Of a DNA stretch of 64,000 nucleotides, positions 31,139 through 41,584 are shown piece after piece. The stretch is from assembly GCA_963204785.1 (NCBI GenBank), contig CAUJHG010000035.1, forward strand, positions 1 through 64,000. Reading direction: 5' to 3'. The position numbers and the translations under genes are program-made. The notes below the pieces were generated by a model. It saw only the letters and a list, made by a program, of their open reading frames with translations. It made no database searches and was not told where the DNA came from. The DNA comes from Pseudomonadota bacterium. Its GTDB lineage: Bacteria > Pseudomonadota > Gammaproteobacteria > Burkholderiales > Burkholderiaceae_E. How positions within the stretch are numbered: position 1 is the first letter of the stretch; each line of letters opens with the position of its first letter.

Positions 31139-32446
31139 TCAGCACTCGTCCTGCGCCGCTGCGGGGTCGCGCACCGGCGCGAAGATCTCGAAGCCGAACA
31201 GCCGGCACTCGATCGGGCCGTTGTAGAGCGGCGCGCGGCGCCGGGCCTTCATGCCGAGCATCCGGGGCAGCTCCGGGTCGCTGGTGAGCACCCAGAGCCG
31301 CCAGCCACCGAAGCGCTCCTTGAAGCTGCGCCCGATCGCGGCCCAGTCGGCCGCATGTCCGCCGGCGTCGCCATGGCGCCGGTCGTCGCCGTGCAGCGGT
31401 GCGCGCGGAAGGCGCGCTGCGGCGCTCTCCGGGCGGGCGCGGGCGCTGCGCCCGGAGAGGATGCCGCCCCCGGTCTGCAGCTCGATGCGCTCGCCATAGG
31501 GCGGGTTGGTGACGATGGTCCCGGGCCTGTCGAAGGGCGGGCGGGCGTCGCGTGCGTCGCAGCAGGCCAGGCGCAGCGCCTGCGGCGGCAGCCCCGCCCG
31601 CTGCGCGTTGCGTTCGACCTGGGCGATCGCTCGCGGGTCGAGGTCGCTGGCCGCCACCTGGAGCGTACGCGCCGCCGTGGCCTGGGCGGCCTGGGTCGCG
31701 CGCACCGCGTCCGCGTGCAGCTTCGCCCACAGCGATGCGTCGAAGTCGAGCAGCTTCTGGAAACCGAAGGTCCGGTCCAGCCCCGGGGCGATTCCGAGCG
31801 CGCGCTGCGCCGCTTCGATCACGATGGTGCCGGAGCCGCAGAAGGGGTCGTACAGCGGCTCGCCGGGACTCCACCCCGCCAGCGTCAGCAGCCCCGCCGC
31901 GAGGTTCTCCTTCAGCGGCGCCTCGCCCTTGTCGTCGCGCGCGCTGCGCCAGCCGCGCTTGAACAGCGGCTCGCCCGACAGGTCCAGGTAGAGGACTGCG
32001 TTGCGCTCGTCGAGGAAGGCGAAGACGCGCACGTCGGGGCGCGCGGTGTCGATCGACGGGCGCACGCCGGTGCGCCTGCGGAAGCGGTCGACGATGCCGT
32101 CCTTCAGGCGCAGCGTCGCGAAGTTCAGGCTGCGCAGCGGCGAGCGCATCGCCGAGACGTCCACCCGCAGCGTGCGCTGCACGTCGAACCAGTGCTCCCA
32201 CTCGCAGCGGTTGGCGAGCCGGTAGAGGTCGTCGTCGTCGCGGTAGCGGGCTTCGGCCACGCGCAGCAGCACCCGGCTGGCGATGCGCGAATGCAGGTTG
32301 GCGAGATAGCCGATGCCGTGGTCCCCGGTGAAGGCCACGCCGCCGCCCACCGGACGCGTGCTGCCGGGCTCGGCGCCCAGGGCGCGCAGCTCGTCGGCGA
32401 GCGCCTCTTCGAGGCCGCGCGGGCAGGGTGCGAAGAAGTGGAGCAC
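31139..32446 (-). CDS. THUMP-domain class I SAM-dependent rRNA methyltransferase (RlmL-like)
   Basis: FFAPCPRGLEEALADEL; THUMP region; DPFCGSGTIVIEAA; NPPYGERI. Confidence 0.88.
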   Translation of the reverse strand: MLHFFAPCPRGLEEALADELRALGAEPGSTRPVGGGVAFTGDHGIGYLANLHSRIASRVLLRVAEARYRDDDDLYRLANRCEWEHWFDVQRTLRVDVSAMRSPLRSLNFATLRLKDGIVDRFRRRTGVRPSIDTARPDVRVFAFLDERNAVLYLDLSGEPLFKRGWRSARDDKGEAPLKENLAAGLLTLAGWSPGEPLYDPFCGSGTIVIEAAQRALGIAPGLDRTFGFQKLLDFDASLWAKLHADAVRATQAAQATAARTLQVAASDLDPRAIAQVERNAQRAGLPPQALRLACCDARDARPPFDRPGTIVTNPPYGERIELQTGGGILSGRSARARPESAAARLPRAPLHGDDRRHGDAGGHAADWAAIGRSFKERFGGWRLWVLTSDPELPRMLGMKARRRAPLYNGPIECRLFGFEIFAPVRDPAAAQDEC

Positions 32447-32461
32447 GCTCGGGCGCGCAGC

Positions 32462-32884
32462 TCAGAAGGGCTTGACCACGACGAGCACGAGCGTGAGCAG
32501 CAGTGCGATCGTCGGGATCTCGTTGAACCAGCGGTACCAGCGGTGCGAGTGCGCGTCGGTCCCCGCCGCCAGGCCACGCAGCAGGCGTCCGCAGGCGTGG
32601 TGATAGCCCAGCAGTGCGATGACGATCACCAGTTTCGCGTGCATCCAGCCTGCGCCGCTGCCGATGCCGTAGCCCAGCCACAGCCACAGGCCGAAGGCGA
32701 GCGCCAGCAGCATCAGCGGCGCCATGAAGCGGTACAGCTTGCGGGCCATCAGCAGCAGCCGCTCGCGCTCCGCGGTGGAGCCGGCGGGCACCATCGCGAG
32801 GTTCACGAAGATGCGCGGCAGATAGAACAGGCCTGCGAACCAGCTGGTCACGAACATGATGTGCAGCGTCTTCACCCAGAGCAT
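32462..32884 (-). CDS. hemJ: HemJ/CopD-like membrane protein (protoporphyrinogen oxidase HemJ family)
   Basis: MLWVKTLHIMFVTSWFAGLFYLPRIFVNLAMV; four predicted TMs; GWMHAKLVIVIALLGYHH. Confidence 0.82.
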   Translation of the reverse strand: MLWVKTLHIMFVTSWFAGLFYLPRIFVNLAMVPAGSTAERERLLLMARKLYRFMAPLMLLALAFGLWLWLGYGIGSGAGWMHAKLVIVIALLGYHHACGRLLRGLAAGTDAHSHRWYRWFNEIPTIALLLTLVLVVVKPF

Positions 32885-32895
32885 CGACGCTGCCC

Positions 32896-34179
32896 TCAGC
32901 CGCGCACCTGGCCCGAGCCGAGCACCACGTACTTCAGCGAAGTGAGGCCCTCGAGCCCCACCGGCCCGCGCGCGTGCAGCTTGTCGGTGGAGATGCCGAT
33001 CTCGGCGCCCAGGCCGTACTCGAAACCGTCGGCAAAGCGCGTGGATGCGTTGACCATCACCGATGCGGAGTCGACCTCGCGCAGGAAGCGCATTGCCCTC
33101 GTGTAGTCCTCGGTGACGATGGCGTCGGTGTGTCCGGAGCCGTGCTCGGCGACGTGGGCGATCGCCTCGTCCAGGTCGCCCACCACGCGGATCGCGAGGA
33201 TCGGCGCCAGGTACTCGGCCTGCCAGTCCGCCTCGGTGGCCGGCGTGCTCGCGATGCCGGCGCTGCCGAGGATCTCGCGGCTGGCCGGGCAGCCGCGCAG
33301 TTCGACGCCCTTGTCGGCGTAGATGCGGCCGATCGCGGGCAGGAAGCGCCTGGCGATCGCCTGCGACACCAGCAGCGTCTCCATCGCGTTGCAGGGCGAG
33401 TAGCGCTGCGTCTTCGCGTTGTCGGCGATGCGGATCGCCTTGTCCAGGTCTGCGGCAGCATCGACGTAGACGTGGCAGATCCCGTCGAGGTGCTTGATCG
33501 TCGGCACCTTCGAGTCCCGGGCGATCCGCTCGATGAGCGACTTGCCGCCGCGGGGCACGATCACGTCGACGTACTCGGGGTGGGAGATCAGCTCGCCGAC
33601 CGCCGCACGATCGGTGGTCTCGATCACCTGCACCGCGTCGGCCGGCAGGCCGGCTGCGCCGAGTCCCTCGCGGATCAGGGTGGCGAGCGCCTGGTTGCTG
33701 TGGATGGCCTCGGAGCCGCCGCGCAGGATCGTTGCATTGCCCGACTTGATGCACAGGCCTGCCGCGTCGATGGTCACGTTCGGGCGCGACTCGTAGACGA
33801 TTCCGATCACCCCGAGGGGCACGCGCATGCGGCCGACCTGGATGCCGGTGGGGCGAAAGCGCAGGTCGGTGATCTCGCCGATCGGATCGGCCAGTGCGGC
33901 GATCTGCTCGAGGCCCACTGCCATCGATTCGATCACCTCGTCGCTCAGCGCGAGGCGGTCGATGAAGGCGGGGTCCTCGCCGGCGGCGCGCGCGGCGTCG
34001 AGATCCTGTGCGTTGGCGAGCTTCAGCGCGGGGGCCTCGCGACGCAGCGCTGCCGCGGTGGCCAGCAGTGCGCGGTCCTTGGCTGCAGTGGCGGCGCGCG
34101 CCATCTCGCGCCCTGCGGCGCGGGCGCGTCGGCCCACGTCGGCGACGTAGGCGGCGATGTCCAGGGGTCGGGTGTCCAC
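32896..34179 (-). CDS. proA: Gamma-glutamyl phosphate reductase
   Basis: [53 protein letters not shown]. Confidence 0.96.
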   Translation of the reverse strand: MDTRPLDIAAYVADVGRRARAAGREMARAATAAKDRALLATAAALRREAPALKLANAQDLDAARAAGEDPAFIDRLALSDEVIESMAVGLEQIAALADPIGEITDLRFRPTGIQVGRMRVPLGVIGIVYESRPNVTIDAAGLCIKSGNATILRGGSEAIHSNQALATLIREGLGAAGLPADAVQVIETTDRAAVGELISHPEYVDVIVPRGGKSLIERIARDSKVPTIKHLDGICHVYVDAAADLDKAIRIADNAKTQRYSPCNAMETLLVSQAIARRFLPAIGRIYADKGVELRGCPASREILGSAGIASTPATEADWQAEYLAPILAIRVVGDLDEAIAHVAEHGSGHTDAIVTEDYTRAMRFLREVDSASVMVNASTRFADGFEYGLGAEIGISTDKLHARGPVGLEGLTSLKYVVLGSGQVRG

Positions 34180-34199
34180 GGCGGTTTCCGTTTCGGGGT

Positions 34200-35240
34200 T
34201 CAGCCAGGCAGGGCTTCGCGGGGGCGTTCGAGCGCAGGCGCGCCGGCGATCATCGTGGCGAGCCGGGCGATCGCGGCCCAGGCGTCATCGGCGATCAGCC
34301 CCTTGACGATTCTATCGATCCGGGCGGCCTCCTGCAGCGCAGCGCCCAGCGTCCTCAGGTCGAGCCGCTGCAGCGCGCGCTCGTAGAGCCGCTCGCGGGG
34401 GCCGAAGATGCGCAGCTCGCGCATTCGCTGCGACAGTGCGCGCCCGTCGCCGGCGCTGCCGGCGAGCCGGTGCAGGTTGCGGATCGCGTCGGCGATCGCC
34501 CACAGCACCAGCGGCTCGGCCTCACCTTCCGCGCGCAGTCCGTCGACGCTGCGCAGCGCGCGGGCGGCGTCGCCGGCGAGCATCGCCTCGGCCAGGCCGA
34601 AGGCATCGTAGCGGGCGACATTGAGCACTGCCTGGCGCACCTCCTGCACGGGCAGTTCGCCCTCCGGGAAGAGCAGGGCGAGCTTGCGCAGTTCCTGGTG
34701 CGCGGCCAGCAGATTGCCCTCGACGCGCTCGGCGAGGAAAGCAAGGGTGGCCTCGTCGGCGCGCTGGCCGGCGGCGTCCAGTCGCTGCGCGATCCAGCGC
34801 GGCAGTTGCGCGCGCTCCACCGGGAACACCGGCACGACGAGTCCGGCGCGGTCGAGCTGGCCGAACCAGGCGGACTCGCTGACCGTGCGTTCGAGCCGCG
34901 GCCCGGAAAGCAGCAGCCGCGTCGTGTCGTCGAGCGAGGCTGCCGCCTCGGCCAGCGCCTCGCCGAGCTCCTTGCCGGGCCTGCCGCTCAGGCGCAGTTC
35001 GAGGATGCGGTTGGACGCGAACAGGGAGAGTGCGCGGGTCTCGGCGAGCAGCGCCTCGACGCGGAAGCTGCGGTCGACCGTGAAGACCTGCCTCTCCTGG
35101 AAGCCCGCCTCGCGCATCGCCTGCCTGGCCAGGTCGGTGGCCTCGATCACCAGCAGCGGCTCGTCGCCGTGGACCCAGACGACAGGAGGGATTCGCCGCC
35201 GCAAGGCGGCGGCCAGGGCGTCGGGGCGGACCTGCGCCAT
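34200..35240 (-). CDS. holA: DNA polymerase III subunit delta
   Basis: [23 protein letters not shown]...; position directly downstream of lptE/leuS. Confidence 0.92.
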   Translation of the reverse strand: MAQVRPDALAAALRRRIPPVVWVHGDEPLLVIEATDLARQAMREAGFQERQVFTVDRSFRVEALLAETRALSLFASNRILELRLSGRPGKELGEALAEAAASLDDTTRLLLSGPRLERTVSESAWFGQLDRAGLVVPVFPVERAQLPRWIAQRLDAAGQRADEATLAFLAERVEGNLLAAHQELRKLALLFPEGELPVQEVRQAVLNVARYDAFGLAEAMLAGDAARALRSVDGLRAEGEAEPLVLWAIADAIRNLHRLAGSAGDGRALSQRMRELRIFGPRERLYERALQRLDLRTLGAALQEAARIDRIVKGLIADDAWAAIARLATMIAGAPALERPREALPG

Positions 35241-35261
35241 CCGGAGGCGGGATCCGTGCCG

Positions 35262-35762
35262 TCAGCGGCGCACCGCCGCGAGGCGACGCAGCAGCTGCTG
35301 GACGAGGTCGTGCTGCATGTCGCGGTAGAGCAGCGCTTCCTCCTGCTCCTTGGCCACGTACTGGGTGTCCAGCGTGGTGATGTCCCTGCGCAGCACCAGT
35401 TCGGTGGGCGGCGCCAGCTCGTTGTCCTGCGCATCGAGCACCCGGAAGGTGAACAGAAGCCGAAGCTGGTACTCCCGTGGGCGACCGGTGCTGGTGAAGC
35501 CGACGGTCTCCTTCTCGCGGCGCTCCTCCAGCACCAGGAGCCGGACCTCGGCGTGCTGGGGCTGGTCCACCAGACGGGTGCTGCTGCCGCGCAGGGCCCG
35601 GGCGAACACGGTTCCCGTGGTCGAGCCTGCGGGGAAGGCGGTGAACAGCGTGCGGAAGGGGAGCTCGGCCGTGCCGCGCAGCTGGAAGCCGCAGCCCGCC
35701 AGCGCCAGCGCCGACGCGACGAGCAGCAGGCGACGGGCGCGCATCGGGCTGCGGGCAGGCAT
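35262..35762 (-). CDS. lptE: LPS assembly lipoprotein LptE
   Basis: Lipobox LALAGCGFQLRG; between leuS and holA. Confidence 0.9.
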   Translation of the reverse strand: MPARSPMRARRLLLVASALALAGCGFQLRGTAELPFRTLFTAFPAGSTTGTVFARALRGSSTRLVDQPQHAEVRLLVLEERREKETVGFTSTGRPREYQLRLLFTFRVLDAQDNELAPPTELVLRRDITTLDTQYVAKEQEEALLYRDMQHDLVQQLLRRLAAVRR

Positions 35763-35776
35763 CGGCGGCACCCCGC

Positions 35777-38473
35777 TCACACGACCAGGTTGACCAGGCG
35801 TCCGGGCACCACGATCGTCTTCTTCGGGGCCCGCCCCTCGCTGGCGCGGGCGAAGGCCTCGGTGTCCATTGCCGCAGCCTCGATCGTCCTGGTGTCGGCG
35901 TCGGCGGGCACGCGCACCGCGCCGCGCACCTTGCCGTTGATCTGCAGCACCAGTTCGATCTCGTCGCGCACCAGCGCGCCTTCGTCGACCTGCGGCCAGG
36001 GCGCATCGAGCAGGTCGCCGTGCACCGTCGCGTAGCCGAGTCCGGCCCACAGGCCGTGGGTTGCGTGCGGGACGACCGGATAGAGCACCCGCAGCAGGAT
36101 CGAGAAGCACTCGCGCAGCACCTCGGTGGCGGCCGTTCCCTCGTCGAGCTTCGCGGCCTCGAGCGCGTTGAGCATCTTCATTCCCGCCGAGACCACGGTG
36201 TTGTACTGCAGGCGCTGGTAATCGTAGTCCGCCTGCCGCAGCACGGTGTGGATCTCGAAGCGCAGCGCCTTGTGCGCCGGCGCAAGCTTCGCAGCATCGA
36301 ACGCGGCTGGCGGCGTCGCGAACCGGGACGCCTGCGCCTGTCCGAAGGCCCAGAGCCGGCGCAGGAAGCGGTGTGCGCCCTCGACTCCGGCGCCGGACCA
36401 CTCGAGGGTCTGCTCGGGCGGGCTGGCGAACATCACGAACAGGCGTGCGGTGTCGGCGCCGTAGCGGTCGATGATCTCCTGCGGATCGACGCCGTTGTTC
36501 TTGCTCTTGGACATCGTGCCCACGCCGCCGTAGTCGACCGGGGATCCGTCGGACTTCAGTTTCGCGCCGCAGATGCGTCCGCCGCCGTCGAACACGTTCT
36601 CGACCTCGTCGGGCCAGAAGTACTCGGTGGCGCCACGTTCGTTGCGGCGCGAATAGATGTGGTTGAGCACCATGCCCTGGCACAGCAGGCGGGTGAAGGG
36701 TTCGTCGAACTTCACCAGCCCGCGCGTGTCGTCGCCCGGGAAGCCGCCGCGCACATCACGCATGACCCGGGTCCAGAAGCGGGCGTACAGCAGGTGCAGC
36801 ACCGCGTGCTCGATGCCGCCGATGTACTGGTCCATCGGCATCCAGTAGTCGTTGCGCGCGTCGACCATCGCCTCGTCGTTGTCCGGCGAGCAGTAGCGCA
36901 TGTAGTACCAGGCCGAGTCGATGAAGGTGTCCATCGTGTCGGTTTCGCGCTGCGCGGGCTTGCCGCACTTCGGACACTGGCACTTCAGGAAGCGCTCGTC
37001 CCTGGCCAGCGGGTTGCCGCTGCCATCGGGAATGAGGTCTTCGGGCAGCCTCACCGGGAGCTGGTCGTAGGGCACCGGCACCGGGCCGCAATCCGCGCAG
37101 TGGATGATCGGGATCGGCGTGCCCCAGTAGCGCTGGCGCGAGATGCCCCAGTCGCGCAGACGCCACTGGGTCTTCTTGCCGCCGAGCCCGCGTGCCTGCA
37201 GATCGGCGGCGATCGCGTCCATCGCCGCGTCGAAGCCCAGCCCGTCGTAGGGGCCGGAGTTCACGCAGGCGCCACGGCCCTTCTCCTCGTACCAGGGCTG
37301 CCAGGCCTCGGTGGAGAAGGGCTGGCCGTCGACGTCGATCACCTGGCGGATCGGCAGGCCGTACCGCCTCGCGAAGGCGAAGTCGCGCTCGTCATGGGCC
37401 GGAACCCCCATCACCGCGCCGTCGCCGTAGCCCATCAGCACGTAGTTGCCCACCCAGACGTCGACCTGCGCGCCGGTCAGCGGATGCGTGACCGTCAGGC
37501 CGGTGGGCACGCCCTTCTTCTCCATCGTTGCCAGATCGGCCTCCATCACCGAACCCTGCCTGGCCTCGTCGACGAAGGCCGCGACCTTCGGGTCGCGTGC
37601 CGCCGCGACCGTGGCCAGCGGGTGCTCGGGCGCCACGGCGACGAAGGTCACGCCCATGATGGTGTCGGCGCGCGTGGTGAACACGTACAGGCGACCTTCG
37701 CCCACCAGCGTGCCCTCGGCGTCGCGCACTTCGTGCGGGAAGGCGAAGCGCACGCCGACCGAGCGGCCGATCCAGTTCGACTGCATCGTGCGCACGCGCT
37801 CGGGCCAGCCCTCGAGGTGGTTCTCGACCTGGTCGAGCAGTTCCTCGGCGTAGTCGGTGATCTTCAGGTAGTAGCCGGGGATCTCGCGCTTCTCGACGGG
37901 CGCGCCGGTGCGCCAGCCGCGCCCGTCGATCACCTGCTCGTTGGCCAGCACCGTCTGGTCGACCGGATCCCAGTTGACCACCTGCGTCTTGCGGTAGGCG
38001 ATTCCCGCCTCGAGCATCTTCAGGAACAGCCACTGGTTCCACTTGTAGTACTTCGGGTCGCAGGCGGTGATCTCGCGCGACCAGTCGATCGCCAGCCCCA
38101 TCGCCTGCATCTGCTTCTTCATGTAGGCGATGTTCTCGTAGGTCCACTTCGCCGGAGCCACGCCGTTCTTCATCGCGGCGTTCTCGGCGGGCAGGCCGAA
38201 GGCGTCCCAGCCCATGGGCATCAGCACGTTGTAGCCGTTCATCCGGAGATGGCGGTACATCACGTCGTTGATCGTGTAGTTGCGCACGTGCCCCATGTGC
38301 AGCTTGCCCGACGGGTAGGGCAGCATCGAGCAGGCGTAGAACTTGCCTTTCGGGAAGCGCGGGTCGTCCTCGAGCGCGCGGTAGGCGTCGATTGCGGCCC
38401 AGTGCTGTTGCGCGGCGGATTCGACTGCGCCCGCGTCGTAGCGGAGCTTGCCCGCGTCGTTGGTGTCTTGCAT
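35777..38473 (-). CDS. leuS: Leucyl-tRNA synthetase
   Basis: [19 protein letters not shown] (HIGH-type), [14 protein letters not shown] (KMSKS), [15 protein letters not shown]. Confidence 0.97.
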   Translation of the reverse strand: MQDTNDAGKLRYDAGAVESAAQQHWAAIDAYRALEDDPRFPKGKFYACSMLPYPSGKLHMGHVRNYTINDVMYRHLRMNGYNVLMPMGWDAFGLPAENAAMKNGVAPAKWTYENIAYMKKQMQAMGLAIDWSREITACDPKYYKWNQWLFLKMLEAGIAYRKTQVVNWDPVDQTVLANEQVIDGRGWRTGAPVEKREIPGYYLKITDYAEELLDQVENHLEGWPERVRTMQSNWIGRSVGVRFAFPHEVRDAEGTLVGEGRLYVFTTRADTIMGVTFVAVAPEHPLATVAAARDPKVAAFVDEARQGSVMEADLATMEKKGVPTGLTVTHPLTGAQVDVWVGNYVLMGYGDGAVMGVPAHDERDFAFARRYGLPIRQVIDVDGQPFSTEAWQPWYEEKGRGACVNSGPYDGLGFDAAMDAIAADLQARGLGGKKTQWRLRDWGISRQRYWGTPIPIIHCADCGPVPVPYDQLPVRLPEDLIPDGSGNPLARDERFLKCQCPKCGKPAQRETDTMDTFIDSAWYYMRYCSPDNDEAMVDARNDYWMPMDQYIGGIEHAVLHLLYARFWTRVMRDVRGGFPGDDTRGLVKFDEPFTRLLCQGMVLNHIYSRRNERGATEYFWPDEVENVFDGGGRICGAKLKSDGSPVDYGGVGTMSKSKNNGVDPQEIIDRYGADTARLFVMFASPPEQTLEWSGAGVEGAHRFLRRLWAFGQAQASRFATPPAAFDAAKLAPAHKALRFEIHTVLRQADYDYQRLQYNTVVSAGMKMLNALEAAKLDEGTAATEVLRECFSILLRVLYPVVPHATHGLWAGLGYATVHGDLLDAPWPQVDEGALVRDEIELVLQINGKVRGAVRVPADADTRTIEAAAMDTEAFARASEGRAPKKTIVVPGRLVNLVV

Positions 38474-38765
38474 GGTGGCGTGCCCAGGGAAGCGCGGGCC
38501 TGGCGCGGCCCGGACGCAACCTTCGATCTTACCGCGGTTCGCCCCGCGGGCAGGCCGTGCCGTCGGGCCTGGCGGGGCGCGCCTCGCCCCTGCCGTGACC
38601 GGCCGGGGCGGCAGCGGGCCGGGCGGCTGCGCAAACGCCGAAACGGGTTGCGCGGCCCGGCGCGACCCTGTCCAATGCAGCTCCGATGCCTGCATCCTGT
38701 CTTCGATCGTCGATCCCGGGAGCTGCGCCGCGCGCCTGCGTCGCCGCTGCAGTGGAGCTGTCCGG

Positions 38766-40349
38766 ATGAGCGACAGCGGGTCCATGTCGCCGTGGCTGCC
38801 GCTGCGGCATCGCGGCTTCCGCACCGCCTGGTTCGCCGCGCTGGCCACCTACCTGGTGGTCTGGATGCAGAGCGTCGGCGGCGCCTGGTACATGACCTCG
38901 CTGACCCCGTCGCCCCTGTGGGTGGCGCTGATGCAGACCGCTGCGAGCCTGCCCGGTTTCTTCTGGTCGCTGCCGGCGGGGGTGCTTGCCGACCTGATCG
39001 ACCGCAGGCGCCTGCTGCTGGTCACCCAGGTGCTGATGCTCGCAGCCTCCGGGCTGATGGCCCTGCTCGCCTCGGGGCAGTGGATGGGGGAGGCAGGGCT
39101 GCTGGTGCTGACCTTCCTGCTGGGGACCGGCCTTGCGCTGAACGCGCCGGCCTGGCAGTCGGCGCTGGCGGAGTCGGTCCCGCGCGAGGACGTCACGCAG
39201 GCCGTGACGCTGATCGGCGTCGCCTTCAACATCGCCCGCTCGGTCGGGCCCGCGATCGCCGGCTTCGTCGTGGCCTTCGGCGACGCCTCCGCGGTGTTTG
39301 CGCTGAACACCGTGGTGCTGGTCTACGTGACCATCGTCGTCTGGCGCTGGAAGATGGTCCGGCGCACCAGTCCGCTGCCTCCGGAGCGGCTGCTCGGCGG
39401 AATGCGGGCGGGACTGCGCTTCTTCGTGCACTCGACCCTGGTGCGCGCCTTCCTGCTGCGCACCCTGCTGTTCGCCCTGTGCGGCAGTTCGCTGTGGGCG
39501 CTTCTGCCTGCAGTGGCGCAGCAGCGGCTGGGGGCATCGGCAGCAGGCTTCGGGACGCTGATCTCCTGCCTGGGAATCGGGGCGATCGTGGTCGGGGTCC
39601 TGATGCCGGTGATCCGGGCGCGCTTCACGATCGAGCGCGCGCTCGCGGTCGCCTCGGCAGCCTTCGCGGTGACGCTGGTGATCGTGGCCACGGTGCGCAG
39701 CACCTGGGTGCTCTACCCGGTGCTGATGGTGGGCGGGGCGGCGTGGACCGCAACCTTCTCGAAGATCCACGCCGGGCTGGTGACCTCCGTTCCCGGCTGG
39801 GTGAGCTCGCGGATGATCGCGCTCTACATCCTGGCCAGCCAGGCCGGCATGGCGCTGGGCGCCCTGGTCTGGGGGGCGCTGGCCGCCTGGCAGGGCCTGC
39901 AGGTCACCCTGCTGGTGTCGGCGGCGGCGCTGCTGGCGACGCGCCTGGCCAGCAGGCGCTTCGTGCTGCGCTACGGGGAGGAGCGCGAGGTCACCCACTC
40001 CGGTCCTGCCGAGCAGCCGGCGGCCTTCACCCATCCGCCGATGGAGGCGGGGCCGGTCGCGGTCGAACTGCGCTATGCGATCGACCCGGCTTCGCGCGAG
40101 GCCTTCGTCGAGGCTGCTGCGCGGCTGGGCGAGGTCCGCCGGCGCAACGGCGCCACCTTCTGGCGCCTGTACCGCGACCTGGCTGACGAACACCGCTTCA
40201 CCGAGCGCTTCATCGTCGAGTCCTGGGTCGAGTACCAGCGGCAGCTGATGCGCTCGACCCTGGTCGACCGCGACATCGAGGACGCGGCGCGCGCCTTCCA
40301 GCAGTCAGGCATCCCGATCACGACCGCCTACTTCCTGGCGGAGCGCTGA
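38766..40349 (+). CDS. MFS transporter (MFS_3/EntS-like) with C-terminal ABM-like domain
   Basis: MFS helices ([37 protein letters not shown]) then soluble tail [63 protein letters not shown]. Confidence 0.85.
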   Translation: MSDSGSMSPWLPLRHRGFRTAWFAALATYLVVWMQSVGGAWYMTSLTPSPLWVALMQTAASLPGFFWSLPAGVLADLIDRRRLLLVTQVLMLAASGLMALLASGQWMGEAGLLVLTFLLGTGLALNAPAWQSALAESVPREDVTQAVTLIGVAFNIARSVGPAIAGFVVAFGDASAVFALNTVVLVYVTIVVWRWKMVRRTSPLPPERLLGGMRAGLRFFVHSTLVRAFLLRTLLFALCGSSLWALLPAVAQQRLGASAAGFGTLISCLGIGAIVVGVLMPVIRARFTIERALAVASAAFAVTLVIVATVRSTWVLYPVLMVGGAAWTATFSKIHAGLVTSVPGWVSSRMIALYILASQAGMALGALVWGALAAWQGLQVTLLVSAAALLATRLASRRFVLRYGEEREVTHSGPAEQPAAFTHPPMEAGPVAVELRYAIDPASREAFVEAAARLGEVRRRNGATFWRLYRDLADEHRFTERFIVESWVEYQRQLMRSTLVDRDIEDAARAFQQSGIPITTAYFLAER

Positions 40350-40354
40350 GCCTG

Positions 40355-40371
40355 CCGGGCGTGGCGCCCGG
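40355..40371 (+). terminator. Possible stem-loop after the MFS gene
   Basis: CCGGGCG-tgg-CGCCCGG perfect 7-bp stem just past the stop. No U-tract. Confidence 0.3.
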
Positions 40372-40499
40372 ATCCATTGCGGATGCGGACAGCCAGGTCC
40401 ACAATCGCAGATCGAACTGTCGCCGCGACGACGTTTAAGGGTTTTCCCGAGGTTTGATTTCGAAAGAGAGACACCGGATTCCATTTTGGATATATTTCA

Positions 40500-40524
40500 G
40501 GTTTGAACATTTCAACTTCAAACC
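40500..40524. promoter_or_regulatory. Inverted-repeat operator upstream of the IclR-family gene
   Basis: GGTTTGAA-catttcaac-TTCAAACC perfect 8-bp arms in the leader. An additional GGTTTGA half-site lies at 40451. Confidence 0.65.
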
Positions 40525-40541
40525 AACAACGAGGAGACGCG

Positions 40542-41327
40542 ATGATCGAGGAAACCCTGAAGGCCAACGATTCCGTCCCGGCCGGGTCCGCCATCCTGCG
40601 GGCGGTGCGCATTCTCGAGGCGATCGCCAGCCAGGATTCGCCGCCGCCGCTGTCCGAGATCTGTCGCGAGGTGGACCTGCCCAAGCCCACGGTCTACCGG
40701 ATCCTCACCACGCTGGAGCACGCCGGCCTGATCGGCCGCGAGCCCGGAACCAAGCGCTATACCTGCGCCGAGCGCCTGAGCTCGCTGGCCGGCGAGACCC
40801 TGCTGCGTTCGCCCAATCGCGCGGCGCGGCGCGGCGTCCTCGAGGAGCTGGTCGAGCAGGTCGGCGAGACCTGCAACATCTCGATCCCGAACAACAATTC
40901 GGTGCTGCTGCTCGATCGCGTCGAAGTGGGCTGGCCGCTGCGCGTGCAGCTCACCGCGGGCTCGACCCTGCCTCTGTACGCATCGGCCAGCGGCAAGCTG
41001 TTCCTGAGCCACCTGCCCAAGCGCAGCCGCGACCGCTTCCTGCGCGTCACTCCGCTGATCCCGCACACGCGCAGCACGATGACCGATCCCGCCCGGCTCT
41101 CGCGCGAGTTCGAACAGATCCGCAGCGACGGCTACGCCACCGAGAACGAGGAGTACCTGGCGGGAATCGGCTGCCTGGCAGTGCCGGTGCGCGACATCGA
41201 CGGCCGGGTGGTCGCGGCGCTGTCGGTGCATGCGCCGGTCGGCCGCCTGGGGGTGGACGAGGCCAAGGAGTTCCTGCCGCTGATGCGGCAGTCGGCCGAC
41301 GCGATCGCGCAGACCATCGACTGGTGA
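40542..41327 (+). CDS. IclR family transcriptional regulator
   Basis: N-terminal wHTH (AILRAVRILEAIASQDSPPPLSEICREVDLPKPTVYRILTTLEHAGLI) and IclR C-terminal domain. RBS GAGGAG 5 bp before the ATG. Confidence 0.92.
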   Translation: MIEETLKANDSVPAGSAILRAVRILEAIASQDSPPPLSEICREVDLPKPTVYRILTTLEHAGLIGREPGTKRYTCAERLSSLAGETLLRSPNRAARRGVLEELVEQVGETCNISIPNNNSVLLLDRVEVGWPLRVQLTAGSTLPLYASASGKLFLSHLPKRSRDRFLRVTPLIPHTRSTMTDPARLSREFEQIRSDGYATENEEYLAGIGCLAVPVRDIDGRVVAALSVHAPVGRLGVDEAKEFLPLMRQSADAIAQTIDW

Positions 41328-41364
41328 ATCGGGCGCAGCGCCGGTTCCGGCGCTGGCGGTGACC

Positions 41365-41394
41365 GCAAGGGCCCGGCAGATGCCGGGCCCTTGC
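41365..41394 (+). terminator. Terminator hairpin after the IclR gene
   Basis: GCAAGGGCCCGGC-agat-GCCGGGCCCTTGC perfect 13-bp stem, 4-nt loop, followed by CATTTG. Confidence 0.7.
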
Positions 41395-41419
41395 CATTTG
41401 TGCCGCCGGATCGCGGCAA

Positions 41420-41436
41420 TGCCTCGATCTGGTGCG
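41420..41436. promoter_or_regulatory. Putative NtrC box 1
   Basis: TGCCTC-GATC-TGGTGCG matches TGCACC-N4-TGGTGCA at 10 of 13 positions. Confidence 0.6.
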
Positions 41437-41451
41437 CATCGGCGCCCCGCC

Positions 41452-41468
41452 TGCACCAGAGCGGCGCG
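41452..41468. promoter_or_regulatory. Putative NtrC box 2
   Basis: TGCACC-AGAG-CGGCGCG matches TGCACC-N4-TGGTGCA at 10 of 13 positions; centre 32 bp from box 1. Confidence 0.6.
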
Positions 41469-41532
41469 TCGACGGGCCCTCGCGGGCACTCGCAGCGCAG
41501 CGCTGCGAGGAGACGGCCCGGCCGAATCCATC

Positions 41533-41548
41533 TGGCACGACTCCTGCA
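41533..41548 (+). promoter_or_regulatory. Sigma54 (-24/-12) promoter of glnA
   Basis: TGGCACGACTCCTGCA; GG-N10-GC spacing exact, one mismatch to TGGCACGNNNNTTGCA. Confidence 0.85.
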
Positions 41549-41584
41549 TTTGTCATGTCACACAAACGCAGATGGAGTGCTCCA

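Noticed and set aside
36020-40186. 1388-aa + ORF antisense to leuS and into the MFS gene
   Set aside because: Long only because of high GC; second part is a frame-shifted copy of the MFS gene; no recognisable motifs.
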